DNA from: Gramella sp. AN32
GTDB lineage: Bacteria > Bacteroidota > Bacteroidia > Flavobacteriales > Flavobacteriaceae
Direction: 5' to 3'
Assembly (NCBI RefSeq): GCF_023718305.1
Contig: NZ_QEYO01000013.1
Location: 87,105-151,104 of the forward strand
DNA: 64,000 nt
Positions 1 to 9,285 of the stretch are shown here, piece by piece. Each line of letters begins with the position of its first letter. Positions within the stretch are counted from its first letter, which is position 1. The notes under the pieces are model-generated. The model saw only the letters and a list, made by a program, of their open reading frames with translations. It had not been told where the DNA came from and ran no database searches. The translations under genes and the position numbers were made by a program.

Positions 1-1017
1 TTCTCTTACGAATAAATCCATGTTTTCCAGAGAGCCAGATACTGCTAAAAACCTGTTCCATTCTGCCTGCATGGCCATTAAATAAGTCAAAGCTCGATAT
101 AACAACAGTAAGCTTAAAATTATAGAACCAATGTTTGCTCCGAAGTATTTTATTTGTAAAATAATTGTCCCTACTACAACCAAAATGGTTAGCGGTTCCC
201 TGGCCCCTAATAAAATAGAGCTTATGAATCCAATCCTCCTTTGTATATTTTCAATTTTCGTGATACTCTTTATTAATTTTTTAGAATACTTTAAATTCAA
301 TCCAGTTGCCTTTAAATATTTAAAAAAGGCTACATGCTGAATTAACAAGCCATGAAAAATGTGGTTTTCACTTGTTATTTCACGGGATAATGCCTTAGAT
401 TTTTTATAGAGGAATTTAAAAAACATATTGGTTGCCCCTCCGCCAATTCCTGCCATTATAGCAAAACTAAAGTTAGAGCCAAGAGCCATGACAAGATATA
501 CAAAAATCAAGGTTGCATGTTGTATTGAAGTCATATATGATGAAAAAGCCCGGTTAAGTTTTTCAACTTCACCACTAAAAGTATTCTGTATCCGGCCACT
601 ATCGGCGGTGACAAAATGAGAATATGAAAATGTATTCATTAAATGTATATTGGTAATTCTTACTGTACGCATGAAGAACTGCATAAAAATCACATCTGCA
701 TAGGTCTGGATAAATTTAGCTATTCCTTTAAGTGCAAAAAATAAAAGGATAAGAATCAAGACAGTAAAAATATCGAAAGAGATTCCCCATTGGAGCAAAA
801 GATCTGGAAGGAATTGTAACTTACCCAAATCAGTCGTAGCAGCCTCTCCTTCAGTGTCAAACATTTGAAGAAGAGGAATAAACATGGCCAAACCTAGACC
901 ATCTAAGACTCCTACTGTCAAACTAAGGAAAAACATAACGAGCATCCTATATCTCAAATACCGAAAAAAGTAAAAGAAAGAATGAAAATTATTCTTTAAA
1001 ATTTCTTTTAATTTCAT
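1..1017 (-). CDS. ABC transporter, membrane domain (flippase/MsbA-like), C-terminus cut by window edge
   Basis: The frame is open from an ATG at 1017 to base 1 (339 codons), so the gene continues beyond the window. What is visible is the N-terminal membrane domain of a fused permease/ATPase half-transporter. There is a cytoplasmic start, a first hydrophobic span around residues 25-45 (MLVMFFLSLTVGVLDGLGLA), a second around 83-95, a pair around 165-195 and another pair near 268-300. The ATPase part (Walker A, signature) would lie outside. As last gene of the polysaccharide operon, 64 bases after the GT2 gene, it is a good candidate for lipid-linked oligosaccharide or polysaccharide export (PglK/MsbA-like). 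That role is inferred from context, because the substrate cannot be read from the membrane domain. Confidence 0.72.
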   Translation of the reverse strand, partial: MKLKEILKNNFHSFFYFFRYLRYRMLVMFFLSLTVGVLDGLGLAMFIPLLQMFDTEGEAATTDLGKLQFLPDLLLQWGISFDIFTVLILILLFFALKGIAKFIQTYADVIFMQFFMRTVRITNIHLMNTFSYSHFVTADSGRIQNTFSGEVEKLNRAFSSYMTSIQHATLIFVYLVMALGSNFSFAIMAGIGGGATNMFFKFLYKKSKALSREITSENHIFHGLLIQHVAFFKYLKATGLNLKYSKKLIKSITKIENIQRRIGFISSILLGAREPLTILVVVGTIILQIKYFGANIGSIILSLLLLYRALTYLMAMQAEWNRFLAVSGSLENMDLFVRE

Positions 1018-1081
1018 TTATTTTTTATTTAAAAGGATAGATTTATTAATATACCTAGCATATATTCACTTACGACTATAA

Positions 1082-2131
1082 TCATTTGAGTAATCTATAA
1101 ACTTTCTCTATCATTTTTTTAATATACTTATTTTTAAAAATTAGGTTATATATAATACGATCTTGATAGGAAAGATCTCTAGTGATGATTAATTCCTTGT
1201 AAAGTTCTTTTCTGTATTTTTTAGAGATTTTAAAAGATCTAAATGCATTTAATTTTTCTTTTAGAATAAGACCATCAATAAGATTGTTGTAATTACCTCC
1301 TGTAATTTTTTTAAAATCATTTAATTTTTGGATATGATTGTGAATCCAAAATTCATTATGAATAGCATTATTTTTTACATTTTTAATTATAGAAGTAGAA
1401 GAATTTTTTCTGTAAACTGCCATGTTATGTTGTAAAAATAAAGCGCCATTCAGTGATCCAATAACCTGTAAGAGGTAGTGACCCCCAGTATATTTTTCTA
1501 CATACTTTAAATAATTATTTAAAATACTACTTCTAAAAAATATACTTGCCATTGGAATTAACCCTCCATTACCTCTAATCACATCCTTTAATCCTACAAT
1601 TTCTAAATCTTGATATTTTGTAAATTTCTTTGGTTTTATATGGGGTAAGCTTGTTGAATCTAATATATCACATTGATGAAATGAAAGGTTAATATCAAGG
1701 TTTTTTTCCATTGCATCAAATTGTTTCTGTAATTTATTAGTATCTGTCCAATAATCATCCCCTTCACAAATAGCGATATATTTACCTCGACATAAAATTA
1801 AGGTTGAAATAAAATTTTTCATCACTCCAATGTTTTCTGGCCTTTCAATAAGTCGAATACGATCAGGGTAATTTTTACTATATTTTTTGCAAATTTCTCG
1901 AGTTTTATCTGTGGAATAATCTTCCCCAATTACTATTTCATATTCCCCTTTAAAATTTTGTTCTATCGCACCTTTTAAACATTTTTCTATATAGTCTTCT
2001 TGGTTATAAGTTATTATACATACGCTAATTAAAGGTGTATCTTCTATCATCACATTTTTGTTTGCAGGAGTCAAAAAACCATATGGAGGTAAAGTAATAA
2101 AACAGTAACATGCGTTTATTACATTAGCCAA
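1082..2131 (-). CDS. Family 2 glycosyltransferase
   Basis: A GT-A fold glycosyltransferase expected to add one sugar of the surface glycan from a nucleotide-sugar at the inner membrane. The N-terminal domain starts with PLISVCIITYNQEDYIEKCL, typical of GT2 nucleotide binding, followed by a DYSTDKT turn and the GDDYW motif near residue 125 that holds the metal/diphosphate-binding acidic residues. The C-terminal 180 residues are poorly conserved, Lys-rich and have no clear membrane span. The first 27 residues from the ATG at 2131 do not look like a GT2 start, and the ATG at 2050 (MIEDTPLISVC) is the more natural start. It lies between the NeuD-like acyltransferase and the ABC transporter. It is the only glycosyltransferase in the window, so the other transferases must lie beyond the left edge or elsewhere. 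Confidence 0.85.
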   Translation of the reverse strand: MANVINACYCFITLPPYGFLTPANKNVMIEDTPLISVCIITYNQEDYIEKCLKGAIEQNFKGEYEIVIGEDYSTDKTREICKKYSKNYPDRIRLIERPENIGVMKNFISTLILCRGKYIAICEGDDYWTDTNKLQKQFDAMEKNLDINLSFHQCDILDSTSLPHIKPKKFTKYQDLEIVGLKDVIRGNGGLIPMASIFFRSSILNNYLKYVEKYTGGHYLLQVIGSLNGALFLQHNMAVYRKNSSTSIIKNVKNNAIHNEFWIHNHIQKLNDFKKITGGNYNNLIDGLILKEKLNAFRSFKISKKYRKELYKELIITRDLSYQDRIIYNLIFKNKYIKKMIEKVYRLLK

Positions 2132-2203
2132 TTTTCAAATTTTTCTTCAATTTTTGGTTAGCAAAATATTTTCAATATTCTCGATACTTGTTGTTCGATT
2201 ATT

Positions 2204-2857
2204 CTAAAGAAAATTGTTGCCTACTCCATCCTTTATTTTTATAATTCTGGCGGGGACACCCACAGCTACACAATTATCAGGTAAATCTTTATTCACTAAA
2301 GCTCCTGCTCCTACCGTTACATTCTTTCCTATTTTTAGTCGAGGTAAAATAGTAGCATTTGCTCCTATAGAAGTGAAAGCCCCTATCTTTACATTACCAA
2401 GTAGAATGGCCCCTGGCGAAAGCTCTACAAAATCTTCAATTATACAATTGTGAGTAATCGTGACACTATAATAAACTAGGCACGCTTTACCTACTTTTAC
2501 TGAATTGGAAATTACAGCATTAGCTAAAATTGTGCATCCTTCGCCTAATTTAATATTCATATCCCCTATAATAGCTCGGTCAGATATAGAGGATGTGGGG
2601 CTCCCCCCGATTTGAGAAAATTTTTCAAATAATTTATAACGGAGTATTGGATTTCCTAATCCCAAAACAAAGCGCTTATCCGTCTTTTGCAAATAGTTCT
2701 TTGCTTCTTCAAAATCCTTAAGAACTGGAAATTTATCGAATTTGAAAGCTGAGGAATCTAAATTTACATCATCATAAAAAACCAGAATAGATTGTTCCTC
2801 TCTACTGAAATTTTGTAAAAGTTCTGTGGCGAATCCACCTGCACCCAAAATAATCAT
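2204..2857 (-). CDS. PglD/NeuD-family sugar N-acyltransferase (left-handed beta-helix)
   Basis: Probably transfers an acetyl (or other acyl) group from acyl-CoA to the amine of a nucleotide-linked amino sugar. The first ~75 residues form a Rossmann-like PglD_N domain (MIILGAGGFATELLQNF). Residues ~90-205 carry hexapeptide repeats of a left-handed beta-helix, ending in VGVPARIIK. His136 (VTITHNCIIED) matches the catalytic His of PglD. The length of 217 residues is usual for the family. Its start codon overlaps the stop of the DegT aminotransferase by 4 bases, so the two are translationally coupled, the same pairing as PglE/PglD. The likely acceptor is the 4-amino sugar made by that neighbour; the acyl donor is not visible from the sequence. 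Confidence 0.85.
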   Translation of the reverse strand: MIILGAGGFATELLQNFSREEQSILVFYDDVNLDSSAFKFDKFPVLKDFEEAKNYLQKTDKRFVLGLGNPILRYKLFEKFSQIGGSPTSSISDRAIIGDMNIKLGEGCTILANAVISNSVKVGKACLVYYSVTITHNCIIEDFVELSPGAILLGNVKIGAFTSIGANATILPRLKIGKNVTVGAGALVNKDLPDNCVAVGVPARIIKIKDGVGNNFL

Positions 2858-3945
2858 AAGGAAAGAAGAATTGTTTTCGAAATTAATTTGATCTGCTTTG
2901 GACTTAAATTATAATAAAGAGGTAAACACATTACTCTTGTTGAAATATCTTCTGAAATAGGAGTAGGTTGGTAATCTACAATTTCATTATATGTATTTAC
3001 TGAAGGATAAAAATATCGTCTGGGAAAAATGCTTTTCTCGTTCAAGGCTTCTTCCACTTGTAATAATTTTTCTTCCGATTGAAAAATTACAGGGAAATAA
3101 GAGAAATTTGTCTCATTCCTATTGATACGCTGAAATTGCAATTCTTTTCTACCCCCTAGCATTTCTTTATAAAGCAAATATTTTTCCCTTCGATCATCTA
3201 GAACTTTATCGAAATATTTTAGATTTATCAGCCCCAACGCAGCATGTATCTCTGTCATTTTCCCATTAAACCCATCCTCTACAACATTTTTATCCTTATC
3301 GTGGCCAAAAAACCTAATTCTCTGTAACCTCTCATTTAATTCTGGAGAATTTGCAATACACGCCCCCCCTTCTCCAGTATTAAAAAGTTTAGTTGCATGT
3401 AAACTAGTTGCAGAGATATCACCATAGCTCAATAGACTTTTATTTTGATAAGAACTACCTATCGCATGAGCTGCATCATAAATAACTTTTAATTTGTATT
3501 TCTTAGCTATTTCTTCAATTTTGGAAACATTACAAGCTGTACCGAAAACATGCACGGGCATAATCGCTACCGTATCGGCGTTGATCAGACTTTCAATTTT
3601 ATCCTCATCTATATTTAAGGTTTCGGGGTTAATATCACAAAAAACAGGTTTACACCCTTCCCATTTAATAGCACTTACTGTGGCTACCCAGGTAAAAGGA
3701 GTTGTAATAATCTCCCCTTTAAGGTCAAGGGCTTTGATAGCCATTTGAAGTGCAATAGTCCCGTTTAGGACAATAGAAAAATTATCGAGATTCAGTTTTT
3801 TAGAAAGTTCTGCTTCCAGCCGTTGAACCTTTGGGCCATTATGGGTTAGAATCCCAGAATCCCATACCTCTTCTAGTAATTCTACATATTCCGAAAGTGG
3901 AGCTAAAGAAGGTTGGGTCACAAATATAGGTTTGTTTTTATCCAT
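2854..3945 (-). CDS. DegT/DnrJ/EryC1-family PLP sugar aminotransferase
   Basis: A PLP-dependent transaminase of nucleotide-linked keto sugars, 363 residues. The Schiff-base lysine is Lys186 in SLHATKLFNTGEGG. Asp157 and His160 (YDAAHA) would contact the pyridine ring, and TTPFTWVAT near residue 81 is the usual substrate/phosphate loop. It starts 8 bases inside the end of the Gfo/Idh oxidoreductase and overlaps the acyltransferase, so all three are coupled. With an upstream 2,3-dehydratase and 3-ketoreductase the expected substrate is a dTDP-4-keto-2,6-dideoxyhexose, giving a 4-amino-2,4,6-trideoxyhexose as SpnR does in forosamine synthesis. A 3-aminotransferase role (EvaB-like) is the main alternative. 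Position specificity is inference. Confidence 0.88.
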   Translation of the reverse strand: MDKNKPIFVTQPSLAPLSEYVELLEEVWDSGILTHNGPKVQRLEAELSKKLNLDNFSIVLNGTIALQMAIKALDLKGEIITTPFTWVATVSAIKWEGCKPVFCDINPETLNIDEDKIESLINADTVAIMPVHVFGTACNVSKIEEIAKKYKLKVIYDAAHAIGSSYQNKSLLSYGDISATSLHATKLFNTGEGGACIANSPELNERLQRIRFFGHDKDKNVVEDGFNGKMTEIHAALGLINLKYFDKVLDDRREKYLLYKEMLGGRKELQFQRINRNETNFSYFPVIFQSEEKLLQVEEALNEKSIFPRRYFYPSVNTYNEIVDYQPTPISEDISTRVMCLPLYYNLSPKQIKLISKTILLSL

Positions 3946-4921
3946 TTGCTTTCTGTTTAATTTCCTGTAACAAGCGTGATTGATTTTTATTTTCCAAATA
4001 TTCTTTTTTTCTTAACTCTCTGCTTCCAATCACCTCATTAAAATATTCAAGCATATTTATAAAATGATTGGAAGAGGGCAATTCTATATGTTCAAGCCCT
4101 TTACTTTTTGTTTCAAGTAATATCGATGGTTTTATGCGATCACCCGCAGTAAAAATCCGATTCGTATATAATTTACCTTCAGTGCCAAGAATTTCGATAT
4201 TACACTGGTAATAGTTATCAAAACCAAAGTTGATTTGAGAGATAACTCCCCCCTGTTTCTGCTCTAGGGTAGCACTTCCCCAAAGATCTACTTCAAAATC
4301 ATCACTATAATTAAGTGAAGCACTTGTAACCTCCACCTTTTGTCCAAGAATAATTTGTGAAATCTTTACGGGATAAGCTCCTGCATCAAGTAGGGCGCCA
4401 CCGCCCAAATCCTTATTATACCTTATGTTATCTTTATCTTGGAAGGGTGGGAAACAAAAACTGCTACGAACATATCTTAACTCGCCAAGTGTACCTTTTT
4501 CAATAATATCAAGAATATATTTTAATTGAGGATGAAACCTAAATTGAAAATTTTCTACAAGAGCCAGATCGTTCTTTTTGGCAATATCATTTAGTTTCTC
4601 TACTTCAGAAAGATTACACGCCAGAGATTTTTCAACTAGCACATGAAGACCTCGATCTAAAGCATTTCTTACCCATTGAAAGTGCAAAGAATTTGGCAAA
4701 GGTATATAAACAGCATCTAATCCATCTTCAAGCATATTTTCATACCCCTGAATAATATTATATGGTTCCTTTGCCAACGAAGGTTTCTTTTTATTCCTAG
4801 TCGCTATTCCTCTAAAATCATAAAGCTCCGGAAGCCTGTCCATAGCGGGTATTAATGCCCGTATGGCGATATTTGCCGTACCCAGTACTCCTATTCTAAC
4901 TTTTTTGGTTTTTAAAATCAT
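3938..4921 (-). CDS. Gfo/Idh/MocA-family oxidoreductase, probable dTDP-sugar 3-ketoreductase
   Basis: An NAD(P)-dependent oxidoreductase of 327 residues. The N-terminal Rossmann motif is VRIGVLGTANIAIRALIPA. The catalytic lysine lies in LVEKSL (family EKP motif, here EKS), and the DAGAYPV motif supplies the Tyr seen as general acid in KijD10-type 3-ketoreductases. It lies directly after the NDP-hexose 2,3-dehydratase with a 4-base overlap, the pairing known for OleV/OleW, SpnO/SpnN and TylCVI-linked systems, where the unstable 3,4-diketo product must be reduced at once at C3. Function is therefore assigned from family plus context. The stereochemistry at C3 cannot be predicted. Confidence 0.82.
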   Translation of the reverse strand: MILKTKKVRIGVLGTANIAIRALIPAMDRLPELYDFRGIATRNKKKPSLAKEPYNIIQGYENMLEDGLDAVYIPLPNSLHFQWVRNALDRGLHVLVEKSLACNLSEVEKLNDIAKKNDLALVENFQFRFHPQLKYILDIIEKGTLGELRYVRSSFCFPPFQDKDNIRYNKDLGGGALLDAGAYPVKISQIILGQKVEVTSASLNYSDDFEVDLWGSATLEQKQGGVISQINFGFDNYYQCNIEILGTEGKLYTNRIFTAGDRIKPSILLETKSKGLEHIELPSSNHFINMLEYFNEVIGSRELRKKEYLENKNQSRLLQEIKQKANG

Positions 4922-6342
4922 AATCTAAAAGATAAAGAAGATAAGAGACTTCTGGCTTGTATGTTAAGATAATTATTATGCTTCAAAAACATTTGAATCT
5001 GGTTATAAGTCATCCATACATAATTCTCAGGTAATTCAAGTGGAATATTTTCTTCATCGAAAATTATCATACTTCTATTCTGTTCTTTAAAAAAACGTCC
5101 TCCTTCTTCAGATTGATAAGTATCGAAAATTAAATTAGACTTTTGAGCATTAAGAACATATTTAAGAAACGGTAAAGCTTCTATAGATTTTTTCGTTCTA
5201 TAATTATCGGTAAGACATTGTACAGTAGGAGCTAATTCTATAATATCAAAATTACCGCACTCCAATTTTGCCTGCATAATAAAATGCATCACCCCCTTGA
5301 TATTTTTACAAATTAAAGCACAAATCCCTTCTTGTACAGGTTTTACCATGGGTTGAGACCAATTTACAACCTCCCGGTTCCCTATCTCAATTTCTGTGGC
5401 AATTATTTCAAAATATTTTTTTTCTTTATGATGGATACTTCGATCTGTTATAACCCAATTATCTAAAGAAGATAAAGGAATCTTCTCAATATCCAGTTCA
5501 AGATTACACTTATGTGAAGTAATAAATTTGATGATATCATCCAGAGAGTTTTTACATTTCGCATTATAAGCACATGAAGCATAAAGTCCTCTATTGAAAT
5601 TGTTTTGCTCAAAACTTTGAGAATGTTTTCCTAGGTCATCCGATAGACTAAGTGGAGGTTCAAGCAACGGAATCCCAGAGATAACTGTCCGGCTGTCCAT
5701 ATTAACTATATTGTCAATCTTCATAAGATCTTTAACCTGTCCTAAGGTGAGCCATATAAAATTTTCAAGAATTTCTATGTCTTCCTCCACCTTTATAATG
5801 ATATTCCTATTTCTTTTTTTTAGGAATCTCGCACCCTGTTCAGATTGTAACTGGTCCAGCAGCACCTGTTCTTTTTTAGCTTCCCTAAAGAAATTCAAAT
5901 AAGCCGGAATGTTTCCTTTATGTACCTGAGAATAATTACTTTTGGTCGCCTGGAGGGTTGGAGATAGCTGAACATAATTGATATTTCCTGGCTCAATTTT
6001 GGCCTGCATTAAAAAATGAAGCACACCTTTAAACTCTTTGGTAATAAACCCAAGGTAGCCGATTTCTGGTTGGTTGATTATAGGCTGTTCCCATTCATGG
6101 ATCTTTCCGTAATTAGTAGAAGCACGAATCCCATCTATTGAAAAGAATTTTCCGGAATCATGTCTCAAAGCTCCTTCCCTAAAACTCCAGTTTTTTAATT
6201 CTGAAAAAGGAATTTCTCGAATACTAACCTTAACTTTCCTATTTTGCTCCTTGATCCATTTAAGTGCATCGGAAGTTGGATTAAGTATATTTTCTTCTTC
6301 AAAAAGACTTTTAGTAAAAAGATTATTCAAATAGTTATTCAT
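4918..6342 (-). CDS. NDP-hexose 2,3-dehydratase (EvaA/TylCVI/SpnO type)
   Basis: Removes the C2 hydroxyl of dTDP-4-keto-6-deoxyglucose, giving dTDP-3,4-diketo-2,6-dideoxyglucose. The 474-residue protein is an internal duplication, as in EvaA. HFLMQAKIEPGN (109-120) is repeated as HFIMQAKLECGN (353-364), LSPTLQATKSNY (126-137) as LAPTVQCLTDNY (370-381), and QSEQGARFLKKRNR as a matching QSEEGGRFFKEQNR. The W-S-Q/E-Q-P segment also recurs (EWEQP near 84, NWSQP near 328). The family (PF03559) is best known from actinomycete deoxysugar pathways, which makes its presence in a flavobacterial polysaccharide operon notable. It lies 34 bases after rmlA, whose pathway supplies the substrate, and is coupled to the 3-ketoreductase. 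Confidence 0.9.
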   Translation of the reverse strand: MNNYLNNLFTKSLFEEENILNPTSDALKWIKEQNRKVKVSIREIPFSELKNWSFREGALRHDSGKFFSIDGIRASTNYGKIHEWEQPIINQPEIGYLGFITKEFKGVLHFLMQAKIEPGNINYVQLSPTLQATKSNYSQVHKGNIPAYLNFFREAKKEQVLLDQLQSEQGARFLKKRNRNIIIKVEEDIEILENFIWLTLGQVKDLMKIDNIVNMDSRTVISGIPLLEPPLSLSDDLGKHSQSFEQNNFNRGLYASCAYNAKCKNSLDDIIKFITSHKCNLELDIEKIPLSSLDNWVITDRSIHHKEKKYFEIIATEIEIGNREVVNWSQPMVKPVQEGICALICKNIKGVMHFIMQAKLECGNFDIIELAPTVQCLTDNYRTKKSIEALPFLKYVLNAQKSNLIFDTYQSEEGGRFFKEQNRSMIIFDEENIPLELPENYVWMTYNQIQMFLKHNNYLNIQARSLLSSLSFRL

Positions 6343-6376
6343 AGGTGTTCCTCCAAATTAGATAGGGTTCACATTT

Positions 6377-7246
6377 TTATATTATAGAATCACTCAGTTG
6401 TTTCAAGTATTTCCCATAATTAGATTTACCATATTTTTTTGACAGTTTTTTGAGATCAGGTTTCCTAATAAATTTACTTAAATATGCTACCTCTTCTATA
6501 CATCCAATCATGGTACTCTGTCTATTTTGCAGTACTCTTATGAATTCAGTAGCGTCATCTAGAGATTCTACCGTTCCAGTATCGAACCAACTCATTCCTC
6601 TTGTCATTTCTCCAACCTCAAGGTTTCCAGCTTCCATGTACATTTTATTAATTGTAGAGATTTCCTTCTCACCTCTATCAGAAGGTTTCACTTTTTTAGC
6701 ATATTCCACTACTTTATTATCGTAAAAATATAAACCAGGAATAGCAAATTTAGATTTAGGTTTAGCAGGCTTTTCCTCTATGCTTTTAACTTTCTTATTA
6801 TCATCAAATTCTACGACTCCATAGCGTTCAGGATCTTTTACAGGATAGGCAAAAATAGAAGCACCTTCAATATTGATCTTACTTCTCAATAAATTCACTA
6901 ATCCATTGCCATAAAATATATTATCGCCCAAAACGAGTGCTACTTTCTCTTTGTCTATAAATTTTTCACCAATAATAAAGGCTTCAGCCAGCCCAGTAGG
7001 TTGTTCTTGTATAGCATACTGAAAATTACATCCCAACTCGGTACCATCTCCTAATAATTTTTTAAAAGATACTTGGTCGTGTGGTGTTGTTATTATTAAT
7101 ATATCTTTTATACCCGCCAGCATCAAAACTGATAGAGGATAATAGATCATCGGTTTATCGTAAACCGGAAGTAATTGCTTACTTACAGCAATAGTAATTG
7201 GAAATAATCGAGTTCCCGATCCACCAGCAAGAATAATACCTTTCAT
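6377..7246 (-). CDS. rmlA: Glucose-1-phosphate thymidylyltransferase RmlA
   Basis: Makes dTDP-glucose from dTTP and glucose-1-phosphate. The 289-residue protein has the nucleotidyltransferase signature GGSGTRL (residues 8-14) with the conserved lysine in SKQLLPVYDKPMIYYPL, the LGDNIFYG metal-binding segment near residue 107, and the EEKP and WFDTGT motifs. The C-terminus SNYGKYLKQL is the usual RmlA tail. It sits 6 bases after rmlB. No rmlC or rmlD is present nearby, so the product pool appears to be directed into the adjacent 2,3-dehydratase branch rather than into rhamnose. Confidence 0.96.
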   Translation of the reverse strand: MKGIILAGGSGTRLFPITIAVSKQLLPVYDKPMIYYPLSVLMLAGIKDILIITTPHDQVSFKKLLGDGTELGCNFQYAIQEQPTGLAEAFIIGEKFIDKEKVALVLGDNIFYGNGLVNLLRSKINIEGASIFAYPVKDPERYGVVEFDDNKKVKSIEEKPAKPKSKFAIPGLYFYDNKVVEYAKKVKPSDRGEKEISTINKMYMEAGNLEVGEMTRGMSWFDTGTVESLDDATEFIRVLQNRQSTMIGCIEEVAYLSKFIRKPDLKKLSKKYGKSNYGKYLKQLSDSII

Positions 7247-7252
7247 ATTGTT

Positions 7253-8296
7253 TTAATTATACTGATTTATATAGTATTCCCTATATTTTCCTGAAGTCAC
7301 GCTATCCAACCATTCCCTATTCCCCAAATACCAATCAATTGTCATTTCTAATCCTTGTTCAAAAGTGACCAAAGGTTTCCACCCTAATTCTGTGTTGATT
7401 TTGGATGCATCTATTGCGTAACGTTTATCATGCCCGGGACGATCCTTTATATAGGTAATCAAATTCTGGGATGAACCTACCTGTCGGCTTAATTTTTCAT
7501 CCATAATCTTACATAATAATTTCACCAGATCTATATTTTGCCATTCATTAAACCCACCTATATTATAAGTTGACTTGTTCTTCCCTTTATGAAAGACAAG
7601 ATCTATTGCATTAGCATGATCTATAACATATAGCCAGTCTCGGGTGTACTTGCCATCCCCATAGACTGGCAATGATTTATTCCCTATGATATTATTGACA
7701 AAAAGAGGGATCAGTTTTTCCGGAAATTGGTTTGGCCCATAATTGTTAGAACAGTTAGTAATAATATAGGGTAAACCATAAGTTTCACCATACGCTCTAA
7801 CGAAATGATCAGAACTTGCTTTTGAAGCTGAATAAGGAGAGTTAGGATCATATGATGTGGTTTCTGTGAAAAAACCAGTTTTCCCTAAAGTACCGTATAC
7901 TTCATCGGTGCTAATATGATAAAATAACTTGTCCTGTAAATTATCTTTCCATATTTTTTTAGATGCATTAAGTAAATTCATAGTACCAATAACATTGGTC
8001 TTAACAAAAGCAAGAGGATCGGTAATCGAACGATCTACATGAGATTCTGCCGCTAAATGAATAATTTTATCAAAATGAAATTTTTCAAATAAGGCATCTA
8101 TTCTTGCAGTATCATTTATATCTCCTTTTAAAAACGTATAATTTTCTGCATGCTCAATATCTTTTAAATTCTCAAGATTTCCTGCATAGGTCAAAGCATC
8201 TAGATTATATACTTGATACTGTGGATACTTTTTAACAAACAAACGAACTATATGAGATCCAATGAAACCTGCTCCTCCTGTTATTAAAATATTCAT
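7253..8296 (-). CDS. rmlB: dTDP-glucose 4,6-dehydratase RmlB
   Basis: Converts dTDP-glucose to dTDP-4-keto-6-deoxyglucose using bound NAD. It is an extended SDR of 347 residues with GGAGFIGS (residues 7-14) for NAD, the catalytic Thr130-Asp131-Glu132 triad (HISTDEVYG) that separates 4,6-dehydratases from plain epimerases, and Tyr155/Lys159 (SPYSASK). The C-terminal RPGHDKRYAID motif is typical. It sits 6 bases before rmlA in the operon. Its product is the branch point used by the 2,3-dehydratase two genes downstream. Confidence 0.96.
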   Translation of the reverse strand: MNILITGGAGFIGSHIVRLFVKKYPQYQVYNLDALTYAGNLENLKDIEHAENYTFLKGDINDTARIDALFEKFHFDKIIHLAAESHVDRSITDPLAFVKTNVIGTMNLLNASKKIWKDNLQDKLFYHISTDEVYGTLGKTGFFTETTSYDPNSPYSASKASSDHFVRAYGETYGLPYIITNCSNNYGPNQFPEKLIPLFVNNIIGNKSLPVYGDGKYTRDWLYVIDHANAIDLVFHKGKNKSTYNIGGFNEWQNIDLVKLLCKIMDEKLSRQVGSSQNLITYIKDRPGHDKRYAIDASKINTELGWKPLVTFEQGLEMTIDWYLGNREWLDSVTSGKYREYYINQYN

Positions 8297-8338
8297 GTTA
8301 TTTTATTTTGTAAATTGATAAGTAACAACAAATAAAAT

Positions 8339-9277
8339 CTATCCTTTTTTCAGATTTTTAAAATATTCAATAGTGCTTTTTAAACCTTCCATGAGTTCAA
8401 TTTCTGGAATCCAACCTAATTTATTTTTTGCGAGATCAATTATAGGCTGTCGTTGCATAGGATCATCTTCTGGTAGTTCTTGAAATATCAATTCACTTCT
8501 ACTACCCGTCAATTGAATAATCTTTTGCGCAAGTTCTATCATCGTAAACTCTCTAGGATTTCCAATATTAACAGGCCCCGTAAAACTTTTATCAGAATTC
8601 ATCATTTTTACCATTCCTTCTATCAAATCGTCTACATAGCAAAAACTTCGCGTTTGCTTTCCATCCCCATATATCGTTATATTTTGATTTTTTAAGGATT
8701 GGACAATAAAATTGCTAACAACTCTCCCGTCCAATGGATTCATTTTTGGTCCATACGTATTAAATATCCTAATTACCTTAATATCAACATTATGCTGTCG
8801 GTAATAATCAAAAAACAGAGTTTCTGCACAACGCTTACCTTCATCATAACATGCTCTAGGTCCTATAGTATTAACATTACCCCGATAGGACTCCGGTTGC
8901 GGATGAATTTCAGGATCTCCATATATTTCACTGGTGCTAGCCTGAAGAATTGGAATTTTTAACCTTTTTGCCAATCCAAGCATATTGATTGCTCCTATTA
9001 CACTAGTTTTTGTGGTTTGTACAGGATCGAACTGATAATGTATTGGACTAGCAGGGCAGGCTAAGTTATAAATTTGATCTACCTCGACAAATAGTGGATG
9101 GGTTACATCATGTCTTAATAATTCAAAATTTTTATTATCTAAAAGATGGTGAATATTTTTTCTTGAACCAGTATAAAAATTATCCACACAAAGAATTTCA
9201 TTTCCTTCATTTAATAATTTTTCACATAAATGACTTCCTAGAAATCCAGCTCCCCCTGTAATTAAAATTCTTTTCAT
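8339..9277 (-). CDS. UDP-glucuronate decarboxylase (UDP-xylose synthase)
   Basis: An extended SDR of 312 residues expected to oxidise and decarboxylate UDP-glucuronate to UDP-xylose. GGAGFLGS (residues 8-15) binds NAD. The UXS hallmarks are [12 protein letters not shown] (71-82), the TSEIYGD loop (115-121), and Tyr144/Lys148 in the CYDEGKR signature. It follows UDP-glucose dehydrogenase by 8 bases, so the two form a UDP-Glc to UDP-GlcA to UDP-Xyl module. A 42-base gap separates it from rmlB. Confidence 0.92.
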   Translation of the reverse strand: MKRILITGGAGFLGSHLCEKLLNEGNEILCVDNFYTGSRKNIHHLLDNKNFELLRHDVTHPLFVEVDQIYNLACPASPIHYQFDPVQTTKTSVIGAINMLGLAKRLKIPILQASTSEIYGDPEIHPQPESYRGNVNTIGPRACYDEGKRCAETLFFDYYRQHNVDIKVIRIFNTYGPKMNPLDGRVVSNFIVQSLKNQNITIYGDGKQTRSFCYVDDLIEGMVKMMNSDKSFTGPVNIGNPREFTMIELAQKIIQLTGSRSELIFQELPEDDPMQRQPIIDLAKNKLGWIPEIELMEGLKSTIEYFKNLKKG

Positions 9278-9285
9278 AATTATTA

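Noticed and set aside
131..619. Two plus-strand frames at the left edge
   Set aside because: They lie antisense to the ABC transporter frame, which has hydrophobic spans and continuous reading; the plus-strand frames have no motifs.
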